A DNA stretch of 26,983 bases from JBBECE01 sp964574935 (GCA_964574935.1 CAZNOZ010000030.1:1-26983), one strand, 5' to 3'; numbered from the stretch's first letter, positions 15,332 through 24,082 are shown. Program-made: numbers and translations. Notes: generated from the letters alone by a model not told the origin.

Positions 15332-17743
15332 CTACCGGACCTCGATCCCGGTCTCAAACAGCGAAACCGAATAGTCGGCGTTCCAGTAGCGCAGGACGTA
15401 GTCCCCGGCGTCCTTCGGAGCGCGGATCCGGACCGTCTTGTTGTCGTAGTCGCCGTTGACCAGCCGCGCCGAGACCAGGACCTTCCCCCGCCCGCCATTG
15501 GCGGCCGGATCGTACACTTCCAGCGAGTCCCGGAAGGCGCCCGGCCCCACCCAGCTCGCCTCGAAGAACTCGTCCGCCGTCACCACCGATGGCCCGTCGA
15601 TCGACACCGGGGCAGCCTCGACCGTGAGCGCTCGCTCGGCCAGCACCTTGCTGCTGTCGGCGTTCCAGTAGCGCAGCACATAGGCGCCCGGCGTCGCCGG
15701 CACCGGCATCTTCACCGTTCGCGCATCGTAGTCGCCACTTACGATGCGGGCCGAACGCACCACCTGGCCCTCACCGGCCCTGGCGTCGGGATCGAAGATC
15801 TCGATCGAATCTCGCTGCGCGCCGGGGCCCGTCCAGCCGATGGTGATGGTGAAGGCGATGTCGGCGCTCTCCGGCGCGTCCATCGCCACCTCCATCGCCT
15901 CGACGGTGATCGGGCGTTCGGCCAGCACCACCCGGCTGTCGGCGTTCCAGTAGCGCAGCACGTAGTCGCCCGGTGTCGCCGGCGCATCGATGTCGACGGT
16001 TCTGGCGTCGTAATCGCCATTGACGATTCGCACCGATTTCACGACGTCGCCCTGGCCCGCCTTGGCGTCCGGGTCGAACAATTCGATGGAGTCGCGCCGC
16101 GCGCCGGGTCCAACCCAGCTCACCGTAAACCGCTGCGCCATCGGCGCCGTCTCGGGCGCCTCGAGCGCGACTTCCGCCGCCGCCACGGTCAGCTTCCTTG
16201 TCGCCAGCACGGCCCGGTTGTCGCCGTTGTAGTATTGCAATTCGTAGGTGCCCGGCGTCGCCGGAGCGTTCATGGCCACCGTCCTGTTGTCGTAGTCGCC
16301 ATTGACCAGTCGCATGTTGACCAGCGTCTCGCCCTGCCCGCCACGGGCATCCGGATCGACGAGCCACACCGCGTCCTGCCGGTCGCCCGGGCCCTCCCAG
16401 ACGGTCTCGAACACCGCCCCAATGCTCACTTCCTCAGGCGCCGTCAGCGACACCGGCGCCTCCAGCACCTCGATCTCGCGGCTCGCCAGCGCCTCACGCC
16501 CGTCCCCCGACCAGTATTGCAGCCGGTAAAAGCCGGGCTCCGCCGGCGCCGCCAACGCGACCATGCGCGCCTCGTAGTCCCCATTGACCAGCCGCGTCCC
16601 GCGCAGGCGCTTTTCGGCCCCCTGCACGCCGCCGGTGGGATCGACGAGCTCGATCGTGTCGCGGTTGGCGCCGGGGCCGACCCAGCTCACCTCGAAAGTC
16701 TCGCCGAGCCTGACCGTCGCCGGCGCCTCGATCGAAACCGCCGCCTCGATGACCTCGATCTGACGCGTCGCCAGCACGTCGCGCCCGTTCCGCCACATAT
16801 AGCGCAGTTCATAGATTCCCGGCTTCACCGGCGCGATCAGGTCGACGGTGCGGGCGTCGTAGTCGCCATTGACCAGCCGCCTGCCGCCGACCAGCCGTCC
16901 GCCGCCCTCCGGCGGCCCGGCATTCGGGTCCCAGAGCTGGATGACGTCCCGGTTCTGCCCCGGACCGAACCAGCCGACCGTGTAGGTCAGTCCGATCTCG
17001 ATGGTCTCGGGCGCTTCCAGGCTCGCCTCCGGCAACGCCTCCGGTTCGGGCTCCGGCATCGCCTCGACCGGTTCCGGTTCGGCCTGGGCAATCGCCTCGA
17101 CGGTTTCGCTCAGGACCGTCTCGAGCCCTTCGGCGTCGTCGGCGGGCAGATACAGCCCCCCCGTGCGCTCGGCCAGGCAGGCGACCTGCCTTCCCTCTTC
17201 CGGCGACAGCCCGAACCCCACCACATGGGTCCGGAAATCCACCCCCGCCGCCGCCAGCTCGTCGGCGAGCGCGCAGGGGTCGGCCTCGCAGGTCTCGATA
17301 CCGTCGGTGATCAGGATGACGGTGGCGCGTTGGTCGGTGTAGCTGAGCGCCTCGGCGGCCTGCCGCACCGATTCCGACAGGGGCGTCTTGCCCAGCGGGG
17401 TGATCGCGTCCGCCGCGGTGCTGACCGCCGGGCCGTTGCCCGGTCCCGGCGCGACGATCAGCTCGATGTCCGAGCAGTCGCCCTCCCGCCGGTGCCCGTA
17501 GGCCATCAAACCGAGTTCGATGTCGTCGCCGACCGAGCCGAGCACCTCGGAGAGCACCCGCCGGGCGATCGAGATTTTGGCTTCCCCGTCGATCTGACCC
17601 CACATCGAGCCCGATCCGTCGAGCACCACCATCACCCGTTCCGCCGCTGCCGCCGGCGCCGCCAGCATCAGGCACAGCCCGAGCCCCGCCGCCGCCCGTA
17701 CCGCCGTCCTGCCCGGCCGGGCCTTCTTCCGATCGCCGATCAC
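15332..17743 (-). CDS. Secreted von Willebrand A protein with six tandem Ig-like repeats
   Basis: An 803-residue exported protein. A signal peptide covers about residues 1-34 (basic start, LGLCLMLAAPAAAA). A vWA domain follows (about 36-215) with an intact metal-ion site: DGSGS (42-46), Thr120 in LGKTPLSES and Asp147 in LITDGIE. After a Glu/Pro-rich linker (221-240) come six repeats of about 94 residues (241-803). Each has a GPGxxRD motif, a DP motif, VNGDYDxRTV and LRYWNAD. The GTG at 17743 is chosen because AGGGAGG lies eight bases upstream and the signal peptide then starts at once; a longer frame from 17932 lacks these. No anchor or sorting signal is seen. The role is probably adhesion or protein binding outside the membrane (inference). 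It is divergent from the first SH3/crystallin gene. Confidence 0.88.
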   Translation of the reverse strand: MIGDRKKARPGRTAVRAAAGLGLCLMLAAPAAAAERVMVVLDGSGSMWGQIDGEAKISIARRVLSEVLGSVGDDIELGLMAYGHRREGDCSDIELIVAPGPGNGPAVSTAADAITPLGKTPLSESVRQAAEALSYTDQRATVILITDGIETCEADPCALADELAAAGVDFRTHVVGFGLSPEEGRQVACLAERTGGLYLPADDAEGLETVLSETVEAIAQAEPEPVEAMPEPEPEALPEASLEAPETIEIGLTYTVGWFGPGQNRDVIQLWDPNAGPPEGGGRLVGGRRLVNGDYDARTVDLIAPVKPGIYELRYMWRNGRDVLATRQIEVIEAAVSIEAPATVRLGETFEVSWVGPGANRDTIELVDPTGGVQGAEKRLRGTRLVNGDYEARMVALAAPAEPGFYRLQYWSGDGREALASREIEVLEAPVSLTAPEEVSIGAVFETVWEGPGDRQDAVWLVDPDARGGQGETLVNMRLVNGDYDNRTVAMNAPATPGTYELQYYNGDNRAVLATRKLTVAAAEVALEAPETAPMAQRFTVSWVGPGARRDSIELFDPDAKAGQGDVVKSVRIVNGDYDARTVDIDAPATPGDYVLRYWNADSRVVLAERPITVEAMEVAMDAPESADIAFTITIGWTGPGAQRDSIEIFDPDARAGEGQVVRSARIVSGDYDARTVKMPVPATPGAYVLRYWNADSSKVLAERALTVEAAPVSIDGPSVVTADEFFEASWVGPGAFRDSLEVYDPAANGGRGKVLVSARLVNGDYDNKTVRIRAPKDAGDYVLRYWNADYSVSLFETGIEVR
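15335..17023 (-). repeat. Six tandem ~94-codon repeats within the vWA gene
   Basis: In protein order the units are residues 241-334, 335-429, 430-523, 524-617, 618-711 and 712-803. Each carries the cores W.GPG..RD, .DP., (V/I).GDYD.(R/K)TV and L.Y.N.D.....A. Units 4 and 5 look most alike (RYWNADS, DPDA.AG.G.VV.S.RIV). The first is the most diverged, with an extra Pro/Gly-rich stretch. The pattern fits growth by internal duplication. Confidence 0.9.
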
Positions 17744-17863
17744 CGCTGCATCCTCCCTGGTCCCTGCAGGCAACGGGCGGAGATAAAATCGCCCCTTTGC
17801 GGCCCGGTCAAGGCAATGCCGCGGCCGCGTTCCATCCGGGCTGCCACAATCTCCCCGCAATCC

Positions 17864-17880
17864 GTTCAGCCCCGGTTCAG
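17864..17880 (+). promoter_or_regulatory. Direct-repeat element GTTCAG-N5-GTTCAG upstream of the first SH3/crystallin gene
   Basis: GTTCAG occurs at 17864-17869 and again at 17875-17880, a period of 11 bases or about one DNA turn. The first base lies 71 bases before the ATG at 17935. The same hexamer pair, spacing and distance occur before the second crystallin-type gene (19072-19088). Half-site direct repeats with this period are typical of OmpR/PhoB-type response regulators. The element sits in the 191-base gap shared with the divergent vWA gene, so it could serve both. The regulator is unknown. Confidence 0.5.
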
Positions 17881-17934
17881 GTGCCATCCGGCAGGAAAGA
17901 ACCCGATCCTCGATCACAGGTTGCGGGAGCACTC

Positions 17935-18858
17935 ATGCGCGTGTCCACCTTGACCCTGGCGTCCGCCGCCGCCCTCGGCGCGGCGCTCATCAACATCGGG
18001 CCGGCCCTGGCGCTGGCCGCCCAGCCCACCACCGAACTCAACGTCCGGGAGGGTCCCTCGACCACCACGACGATCCTCTACACCCTTCAAACCGGCCAAC
18101 TGGTCGACATCGTCTCCTGCGGCTCCGGCTGGTGCAAACTGAGCGCCGGCGGCTTCGTTTCGGAAGCCTATCTCGTCCCGCCCGGCCCCGCCGCACCGGC
18201 CGCCCCCCCGGCGCCCGCGCCAACTTACGGCGTCGCCGCCCCGACCCCCACGCCCGCCTCCTACGCGGGCAGCCGGAATGTCCCCGCCGATCCGCGGGGC
18301 TTCGGCGATCCCTATGCCACCGGCGGCTACGCAACCGCCAGTCCCGCCCCTTATGGCCCCACGGGCGGCACCGCCTATCCCGAAAGCTGGTACGCGGATA
18401 CCGCCGACGCCCGGGGCTCCGGCTTCCCCGAAAGCTGGTATGGCGCCGATGATCGCGGCTACACGGACGGCTACGCCGACGCCTGGACGGACGGTGGCGG
18501 CGCCTTCGGCGACCCCTGGCCGCGCCGGACGCGCGTCGAGTTCAACATCGCCTCGGAGCCCGACAGCTTCCCCTTCGCCTTCGGCATCGAGAGCACCGTG
18601 CGTCCCCCGGCCTGTTTCTACGACCGCCCTGGCTATCGCGGCGACGGCTTCTGCCGTTTCGCCCAGGTCAGCGCCCCCCATATGCTGCGCCGCTGGGACG
18701 ACAGGATCGGCTCGATCTATGTCCATCCCGGCTATGCGGTCGAGGTGTGCACGGGCGACAACTTCACCGGCTACTGCCGGACCCTGACCTCCTCGGACAA
18801 TTGGGTCGGGCAGGCGCTTGACGACGATATCTCCTCCTATCGCGTGTACAGGCGTTGA
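17935..18858 (+). CDS. Secreted SH3b - Pro/Ala/Tyr-rich linker - beta/gamma-crystallin-like protein
   Basis: A 307-residue exported protein. The signal peptide covers about residues 1-29. A bacterial SH3 domain (31-82) has TELNVREGPST, then VDIVSCGSGWCKL and FVSEAYL. A low-complexity linker (83-200) is Pro/Ala-rich, then Gly/Tyr-rich, with two YPESWY/FPESWY copies. The C-terminal domain (225-307) has the crystallin pattern CFYDRPGYRGDGFCRF, with a second motif in EVCTGDNFTGYCRTL and D-D-x-I-S-SYRVY at the end, and Cys pairs that probably form disulfides. ATG 17935 has GGGAG upstream. SH3b domains often bind peptidoglycan and crystallin folds often bind Ca2+ (family knowledge), so a wall-associated or secreted structural role is likely but unproven. 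A strong terminator follows. Confidence 0.82.
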   Translation: MRVSTLTLASAAALGAALINIGPALALAAQPTTELNVREGPSTTTTILYTLQTGQLVDIVSCGSGWCKLSAGGFVSEAYLVPPGPAAPAAPPAPAPTYGVAAPTPTPASYAGSRNVPADPRGFGDPYATGGYATASPAPYGPTGGTAYPESWYADTADARGSGFPESWYGADDRGYTDGYADAWTDGGGAFGDPWPRRTRVEFNIASEPDSFPFAFGIESTVRPPACFYDRPGYRGDGFCRFAQVSAPHMLRRWDDRIGSIYVHPGYAVEVCTGDNFTGYCRTLTSSDNWVGQALDDDISSYRVYRR

Positions 18859-18886
18859 CCGGCAATCGCGCCGGTCGTCACTTCCG

Positions 18887-18913
18887 CGCCGCCCTTCGGG
18901 GCGGCGTTTTTTT
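18887..18913 (+). terminator. Rho-independent terminator
   Basis: A perfect 8-bp stem, CGCCGCCC (18887-18894) with GGGCGGCG (18899-18906), has a TTCG loop and seven T residues. A second GC-rich palindrome with CTTTTT (18934-18953) follows and may act as a backup. Confidence 0.93.
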
Positions 18914-19044
18914 GGCGCCCGCCAACGGCCGGCGCCGCCGCGGCGGCCTTTTTGGGGTGGCGCGGGCGCCTGCGTCCGTTAAAATCCTCGCTGCTGCGGA
19001 CCATCGGGGTTTACGAAAATGTGCGATGGCTCGCGCGCGGCCGG

Positions 19045-19069
19045 CCGAGGTCGGTCGCCCGAGGTCGGT
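19045..19069 (+). repeat. Short direct repeat CCGAGGTCGGT in the promoter region
   Basis: CCGAGGTCGGT occurs at 19045-19055 and again at 19059-19069, a 14-base period, directly next to the GTTCAG pair. It may be a second regulator site or the result of slippage. It has no counterpart upstream of the gene at 17935. Confidence 0.45.
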
Positions 19070-19071
19070 TC

Positions 19072-19088
19072 GTTCAGCAAACGTTCAG
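19072..19088 (+). promoter_or_regulatory. Direct-repeat element GTTCAG-N5-GTTCAG upstream of the second SH3/crystallin gene
   Basis: The extended copies CGTTCAGC (19071-19078) and CGTTCAGC (19082-19089) are identical and 11 bases apart. The first GTTCAG base is 71 bases before the ATG at 19143, exactly as for the gene at 17935. No such element precedes the third family gene at 20673. Confidence 0.55.
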
Positions 19089-19142
19089 CCACGCGATGGT
19101 GTGCTGGCGGTCCGACATAGAACTCGACAGGGAGAAGGATCC

Positions 19143-19808
19143 ATGAAAATTCGCCAGTGGGTTGCCGCGGCCATGTTTGCCTCCGGCAGCCTGTTCCTGG
19201 GAGCGGGTAGCGCTTCGGCCGCCGGAGAGAACGCCATCGTGTCCGCCGGCGCGCTCAATTTCCGCGCCTGCGGCAGCACGGCCTGTGCCGTGCTCTATAC
19301 GGCACCCGGCGGCACCTTGGTGACGGTCTACAATGTCGTCGGCAGCTGGTGCGCGGCCCACCGCTTGGGCTTCCCCGACGCCTGGGGCGCCTGCGCCTAT
19401 CTCGCCGCCTATAATGGCGGCGGTGGTGGCGGCGGCGGCGGCGGTGGTGGCGGTGGCGGTGGCGCCAACGTCAACTTCTGCTTCACCGGCCCGCAGGGCA
19501 ACCAGGTCTGCCTGGGTAACGAGGGCGTCGGCGTCAACGTCAACATCCCCGGCCCGCCCGGCCAGGTGTGCGTCTACCAGGGCTACAATTACACCGGCCC
19601 GAGCACCTGCTGGCAGGTGGGATTCTCCGATTCCCACACCAACAATCCGTGGCGCAACAACATGCGGTCGCTGAAAGTGTCCGGCGGCGCGACGATCGAG
19701 ATCTGCAGGTGGTACAATTACGCCAACCCCTGCTACACCTACTCGTCGAATCGCAACGCGTTGCCGGCCGCGATCCGCGACCACGCCTGGTCGGTCAACG
19801 TCTACTGA
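19143..19808 (+). CDS. Secreted SH3-like - Gly16 - beta/gamma-crystallin-like protein
   Basis: A 221-residue exported protein. The signal peptide is about residues 1-27 (MKIRQWVAAAMF to ASAAGE). An SH3-like domain (30-90) has NFRACGSTACAVLY, YNVVGSWCAAH and PDAWGACAYL, with four Cys. A run of 16 glycines (92-107) links it to the C-terminal part, which has CFTGPQGNQVCLG (113-125) and a crystallin-like domain (about 141-221) with CVYQGYNYTGPSTCW and WSVNVY. The ATG follows GGGAGAAGG. The N-terminal domain is clearly paralogous to that of the gene at 20673 (shared VVGSWC.AHR.G.PDAW.ACAYL). A shared regulatory element lies upstream and a strong terminator downstream. The function is unknown; an extracellular or wall-bound structural or binding protein is the best guess. 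Confidence 0.8.
   Translation: MKIRQWVAAAMFASGSLFLGAGSASAAGENAIVSAGALNFRACGSTACAVLYTAPGGTLVTVYNVVGSWCAAHRLGFPDAWGACAYLAAYNGGGGGGGGGGGGGGGGANVNFCFTGPQGNQVCLGNEGVGVNVNIPGPPGQVCVYQGYNYTGPSTCWQVGFSDSHTNNPWRNNMRSLKVSGGATIEICRWYNYANPCYTYSSNRNALPAAIRDHAWSVNVY
19416..19463 (+). repeat. Glycine-codon tract (16 GGC/GGT codons)
   Basis: Sixteen uninterrupted GGC or GGT codons, no GGA or GGG. The tract is a flexible interdomain linker, and as a trinucleotide repeat it could change length in frame by replication slippage. Confidence 0.95.
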
Positions 19809-19842
19809 CCGGATGAACACGGCGGTCTGAGCCGCCACACCG

Positions 19843-19872
19843 CGCCCCGGGGAGTCTTCCCCGGGGCGTTTT
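19843..19872 (+). terminator. Rho-independent terminator of the second SH3/crystallin gene
   Basis: A perfect 10-bp stem, CGCCCCGGGG (19843-19852) with CCCCGGGGCG (19859-19868), has loop AGTCTT and TTTT. It lies 34 bases after the stop codon and 53 bases before clpS. Confidence 0.92.
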
Positions 19873-19924
19873 GCCGCCGCCCGGATGCGAATTCCGCCCG
19901 AAGCGGCTACAATGCCCCCGGGCC

Positions 19925-20230
19925 ATGAGCGACACCGACACCAAGACGCGCACCAAAACGCGGCTGAAGACCGAGCGGCCGCGCCTGCACAAGGTGATCC
20001 TGCTCAACGACGATTTCACCCCGCGCGATTTCGTCGTCAGGGTGCTCAAGGCGGTCTTCCGCACCAGCGAGGACCAGAGCTACCGGATCATGATGACCGC
20101 CCATCAGAAGGGCGCCTGCGTGGTCGCGGTCTTTACCCGCGAGATCGCCGAATCCAAGGCCACCGAGGCAAACGATGCCGGCCGCGAGGCCGGCTATCCG
20201 CTGACCTTCACCACGGAACCCGAAGAGTGA
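19925..20230 (+). CDS. clpS: ClpS adaptor, probable ClpS2 type
   Basis: A 101-residue adaptor that binds proteins with destabilising N-terminal residues and delivers them to ClpAP. The core HKVILLNDDFTPRDFVVRVL (22-41) contains Asn28, Asp29-Asp30 and Thr32, matching the N-degron pocket of E. coli ClpS (Asn34, Asp35, Asp36, Thr38). His60 in TAHQKG matches His66. The gatekeeper position of E. coli Met40 is Arg34 here. Alphaproteobacteria often carry two ClpS copies, the second with narrower specificity and no linked clpA (family knowledge). The lack of clpA here and the changed gate fit that second type. Upstream bases give only a weak ribosome site before ATG 19925. It is an odd neighbour, lying between two paralogous secreted-protein genes. 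Confidence 0.9.
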   Translation: MSDTDTKTRTKTRLKTERPRLHKVILLNDDFTPRDFVVRVLKAVFRTSEDQSYRIMMTAHQKGACVVAVFTREIAESKATEANDAGREAGYPLTFTTEPEE

Positions 20231-20672
20231 GGCACCGGTCGCGCCAGCGAGCCGAAGCTCCGGTGGAGCTTCGGCAGGTGCCGAACGCCCCGAGACCTAT
20301 GGTCGAGGGGCATGTACCGAGGTTCGAACGCCCCCGGGCCAATCGCGGGGGGCAAGCGACCGGCTGGGACAAATCGCGCCAGTGGAGCGATTGTAGGTTC
20401 GAACGCCCTGAGAGCGGAGCCTGCCCCGGGTTTGACCCGGGGCTCGAAGGGCAAGGCTGAGGGGCAGCGCCCCACGCGCCATTCGAGCGGCGAACGCCGC
20501 ATCACGAAATGATTGTCCTCGGCGGCGCTTGCCCATTACACTCCGCTGACCGGAGGCCGGCCCGCTTCGCGAGCGGAACCGCTGGCGCGGCCTCGGGGGG
20601 TGCGGAATTCGCACGGGCCGTCGCGCCTGGTCCATATGCGGCCCTGAAGCCGCCTTCTTGGGAGAGACACTC
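20231..20672. other. Intergenic region with degenerate repeats and hairpins
   Basis: No supported gene. Three related units end in similar sequence: GTGCCGAACGCCC (20278-20290), GGTTCGAACGCCC (20321-20333) and GGTTCGAACGCCC (20396-20408). Hairpins include a perfect 11-bp stem GCCGAAGCTCC/GGAGCTTCGGC (20251-20261 with 20265-20275). A stem at 20288-20310 has tandem G-A mismatches (CCCC-GA-GACC/GGTC-GA-GGGG). A perfect 9-bp stem GCCCCGGGT/ACCCGGGGC lies at 20423-20443. None has a T-tract, so they are not standard terminators. The look is of dispersed intergenic repeat elements, as known from alphaproteobacterial genomes. The promoter of the next gene must lie in the last ~150 bases; I see no clear boxes. 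Confidence 0.5.
20321..20408 (+). repeat. Direct repeat GGTTCGAACGCCC, two copies 75 bases apart
   Basis: Identical 13-base copies at 20321-20333 and 20396-20408, with a third diverged copy at 20278-20290. Each is preceded by hairpin-forming or GCGCCAG-containing sequence, so the true repeat unit is probably about 40-75 bases long and degenerate. Confidence 0.55.
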
Positions 20673-21695
<1,023 letters not shown>

Positions 21696-21722
21696 AGCCG
21701 ACCGGCTTGCTGCCAAATACCA

Positions 21723-21761
21723 CCGGGCGCCCATGGATATCTCCTGGGCGCCCGGTTTTTT
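21723..21761 (+). terminator. Rho-independent terminator of the third SH3/crystallin gene
   Basis: A perfect 11-bp stem, CCGGGCGCCCA (21723-21733) with TGGGCGCCCGG (21745-21755), has an eleven-base loop and TTTTTT. It separates this gene from the convergent membrane-protein gene. Confidence 0.92.
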
Positions 21762-21817
21762 GTTGTCGGGGGACCGGCGACAATTCGGTCGCGGTCCCGG
21801 CGTCGGCTAGCTGACGG

Positions 21818-22198
21818 TCAGACCTGGGCCGGCGTCAGCCGTTGCCCCATGAACCAGCCGGTCAGGTAGGTCGCCGCGAAGATCAGCAATTCAGGCAGCC
21901 ACACGCCCAGCACGCTCGCGAACATCGCGTAGCTGCGCTCGAAGAACGGCGCGACGATCGCAAAATCGATCGCCAGCGACACGGCCACGAACGCCACCGC
22001 CGTCACCAGCACGCTGGTGAAGTGGTAGTAGCGGAAGTAGAGCCACGAGAAGAACGCCGCAATGACCGGCGCGCCGATGGCGTGCGCGATCAAGGTGGTG
22101 TCCATGCTCCAGAATTGCTGGCCGAGTGCGATCAACGCCCCGCAGAACGCCCAGATGGCGACCCCGAAGCCGATCACAACAGACCATCTTAGTAACAT
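21818..22198 (-). CDS. Four-helix membrane protein of unknown function
   Basis: A 126-residue protein with about four membrane helices. They lie near residues 5-27 (VVIGFGVAIWAFCGALIALG), 38-55 (IAHAIGAPVIAAFFSWLY), 62-84 (SVLVTAVAFVAVSLAIDFAIVAP) and 94-115 (SVLGVWLPELLIFAATYLTGW). Aromatic residues (RYYHFT) sit at a loop between helices 2 and 3. I recognise no named family. The ATG at 22198 was chosen over one at 22210 because GGAGGG lies five bases before it; the longer version would add MEGE. It is downstream of the FAD oxidoreductase gene on the same strand after 182 bases, so cotranscription is possible but not clear. Confidence 0.7.
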   Translation of the reverse strand: MLLRWSVVIGFGVAIWAFCGALIALGQQFWSMDTTLIAHAIGAPVIAAFFSWLYFRYYHFTSVLVTAVAFVAVSLAIDFAIVAPFFERSYAMFASVLGVWLPELLIFAATYLTGWFMGQRLTPAQV

Positions 22199-22380
22199 CT
22201 CACCCTCCATCGGGTTCCGGCCGCCGCCTTTTCCGCGCCTTCCGAAATGCCGGGTCTTGGCCCGCTTTCAAGGGCGGGTTCGACGGCCGGGAGATTGCGT
22301 CTGGCTAGCAGATCGGCTGCTCGGGCGCCTTGATTCAGGGCAAGGGAGCCGTCGCCGCCGCGGCGGCCCCGCCTCCGGCC

Positions 22381-23934
22381 CTAGGCGCCCATCGCGGCCT
22401 CGGCGGCATCGGCACCGGCGCGCATGGCGCCGCTGAAGCCGCCGAATCCGCCGAACGCCGAGGCCAGGAAGATGCCCGGAACCGGGGTGCGCGGCGACCG
22501 CGGGATGCCCGCCCATATGCCACGGGTCGGCGGCAGCGGCGCGAAGCCGTAGACGGCCCCCTGCGGCGTGTTCAGATAGTTGTGCATCGACCGGGCATTG
22601 AGGAACACCCGCTCGCTCACCGCCGCGCCGAAGCCCGGATAGTCCTTGTCGAGCGCGCCCTGCAACGCATCCAGCCAGCGTGCCCGGCGGTCCTTCTCCT
22701 CGTCCACGCTCAGGCCCGCCCAGTTGTCGAAACGGTCGAGGCCGACCACCGACACCAGGGTCGGGCCATCTTCAGACAGACCGCTGTCGATGGCGCCGTA
22801 ATTGGCGATCCCGACCTGCGGCAGCCGGCCGCCGGGATCGTCCGCCATCAGGCGCGCCGAGGCGGCGCTATCGCGCAGGGAGGTCGTCCACTCGGGCAGC
22901 CTGACCGTCAGATAGCGGTCGAGCCCCAGCTGCGCCGGCGGCGTGGCCAGGCCGAAATGCGCCGAGAACAGCGAGGTCGACAGCGGCTGGCCGCCATAGG
23001 CGCGCTCGCAGGCGCCGCGCGCCGGCTCGGGCAGCATGCCCGCCAGCACGTTCGGCGCGCAATTGGCGAGGATCTGGCGCGCCCCCAGGCGCTCCTCGGC
23101 CGGTTCGGGTCGCCCGCCCACATGCCGCACGCCGGCCGGCCGGCCCTCGGCATCGAGATCGATCCCGACCGCCTCGCGGCCCAGCAGCACCGAGCCCCCC
23201 GCCTGCCGGACAACTTTCGCCAGCTTCATCGAGAGCACCCGCGAGCCGCCTTTGACGTAGACCCCGCCGGCCGCGAAAAACCCCCCATGCGCGATCGCGA
23301 AGAACGGCCAGGCCAGCCGGCGGGGATCGTCGGCGTAGTAGCCGATGTTGGCGGCGACGGCGTACTTCGCCGCCTCGTCGTCGCCGAGAAACCGCTGCAG
23401 CATCTGGTCGGCCGAAACCCGCCAGTCGCCGAGCAGTCCGCGCAGTTCGGCCCCCGCCCGCACGAGGTTGCCGAGGGGATGGTCGGTGCGCGCCCGCGTC
23501 AGATGCCCGACCCCTTCATAGAGGGTCTGCATGGCGCCCAGCAGCCCGTCGAAACCGTCACGGCTGGCCGGAAACCGCGCCCCCAGCGCGTCGCGCGCCG
23601 GCCCGAAGCCGACCGGCAGATCGAAGCGCTCGCCGACCGGCCCGCCATGGACCGACGAGAACGGCGCGATCGGCACCAGGTCCAGCTCCTCGAGCACCCC
23701 GAGATGTTCGAGGATCGCGTGCTTGGTTTCGTTCGGATCGCGCGGATCGGCGGTCTGGTGCAGCGACGCCTCGATGGTCAGCGTGCCGTGCTTGAAACAC
23801 GAGGCCGCGCCGCCCAGGCTGGGATTGCGTTCGATCAGGCACACGCGGCGCCCGGCCTTGGCCATCAGCGCCGCCGCCGTCAGCCCGCCCAGGCCCGAAC
23901 CGATCACGACGACGTCGAAATCCGCTTCCGCCAC
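22381..23934 (-). CDS. CrtI/retinol-saturase-like FAD-dependent oxidoreductase
   Basis: A 517-residue flavoprotein of the phytoene desaturase / all-trans-retinol 13,14-reductase superfamily. The N-terminal dinucleotide-binding motif is VVVIGSGLGGLTAAALMAKAG (8-28), with Glu in CLIERNPSLGGAASCFKHG, where the GGAA turn is typical of the CrtI clan. The C-terminal FAD motif reads GIFLASAFGGFGGFSGAMRAG. The length is that of full CrtI-like enzymes. No crt synthase or other carotenoid genes are in the window, so a carotenoid role is not supported and the substrate is unknown. The GTG at 23934 has GGGAGA eight bases upstream and gives a normal N-terminus. It is divergent from the hemerythrin-like gene across about 150 bases. 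Confidence 0.88.
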   Translation of the reverse strand: MAEADFDVVVIGSGLGGLTAAALMAKAGRRVCLIERNPSLGGAASCFKHGTLTIEASLHQTADPRDPNETKHAILEHLGVLEELDLVPIAPFSSVHGGPVGERFDLPVGFGPARDALGARFPASRDGFDGLLGAMQTLYEGVGHLTRARTDHPLGNLVRAGAELRGLLGDWRVSADQMLQRFLGDDEAAKYAVAANIGYYADDPRRLAWPFFAIAHGGFFAAGGVYVKGGSRVLSMKLAKVVRQAGGSVLLGREAVGIDLDAEGRPAGVRHVGGRPEPAEERLGARQILANCAPNVLAGMLPEPARGACERAYGGQPLSTSLFSAHFGLATPPAQLGLDRYLTVRLPEWTTSLRDSAASARLMADDPGGRLPQVGIANYGAIDSGLSEDGPTLVSVVGLDRFDNWAGLSVDEEKDRRARWLDALQGALDKDYPGFGAAVSERVFLNARSMHNYLNTPQGAVYGFAPLPPTRGIWAGIPRSPRTPVPGIFLASAFGGFGGFSGAMRAGADAAEAAMGA

Positions 23935-24082
23935 CGCACTTCTCCCGCCGCCGTCTCCTCGGGTCGCCGAAAACGACCCCGAAAACGGGCCCGGCCGGCG
24001 GACCCGACGCTAGCAGCCCGGTCCTGCCAAGTCTGCCCCGCCCCTCTTGCTTCGACGGCGCGTGCGCCCTATCGAACCGGTC

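Noticed and set aside
17744..17932. N-terminal extension of the vWA protein to 17932
   Set aside because: It would bury the signal peptide 63 residues inside; the GTG at 17743 has a well-placed AGGGAGG and gives a normal exported precursor.
14747..17953. Very long plus-strand open frame (1068 codons) opposite the vWA and thioredoxin-fold genes
   Set aside because: It is Arg/Pro/His-rich, has no recognisable domain and mirrors two well-supported minus-strand genes. High GC content makes long antisense frames common.
20319..20333. tRNA T-arm (GGTTCGAACGCC)
   Set aside because: No acceptor stem, anticodon arm or CCA-type end can be formed around it, and the motif recurs as part of the local repeat.
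20237..20475. CRISPR array
   Set aside because: Only two exact short copies plus one diverged copy, unequal spacing, hairpins inside the units and no cas genes.
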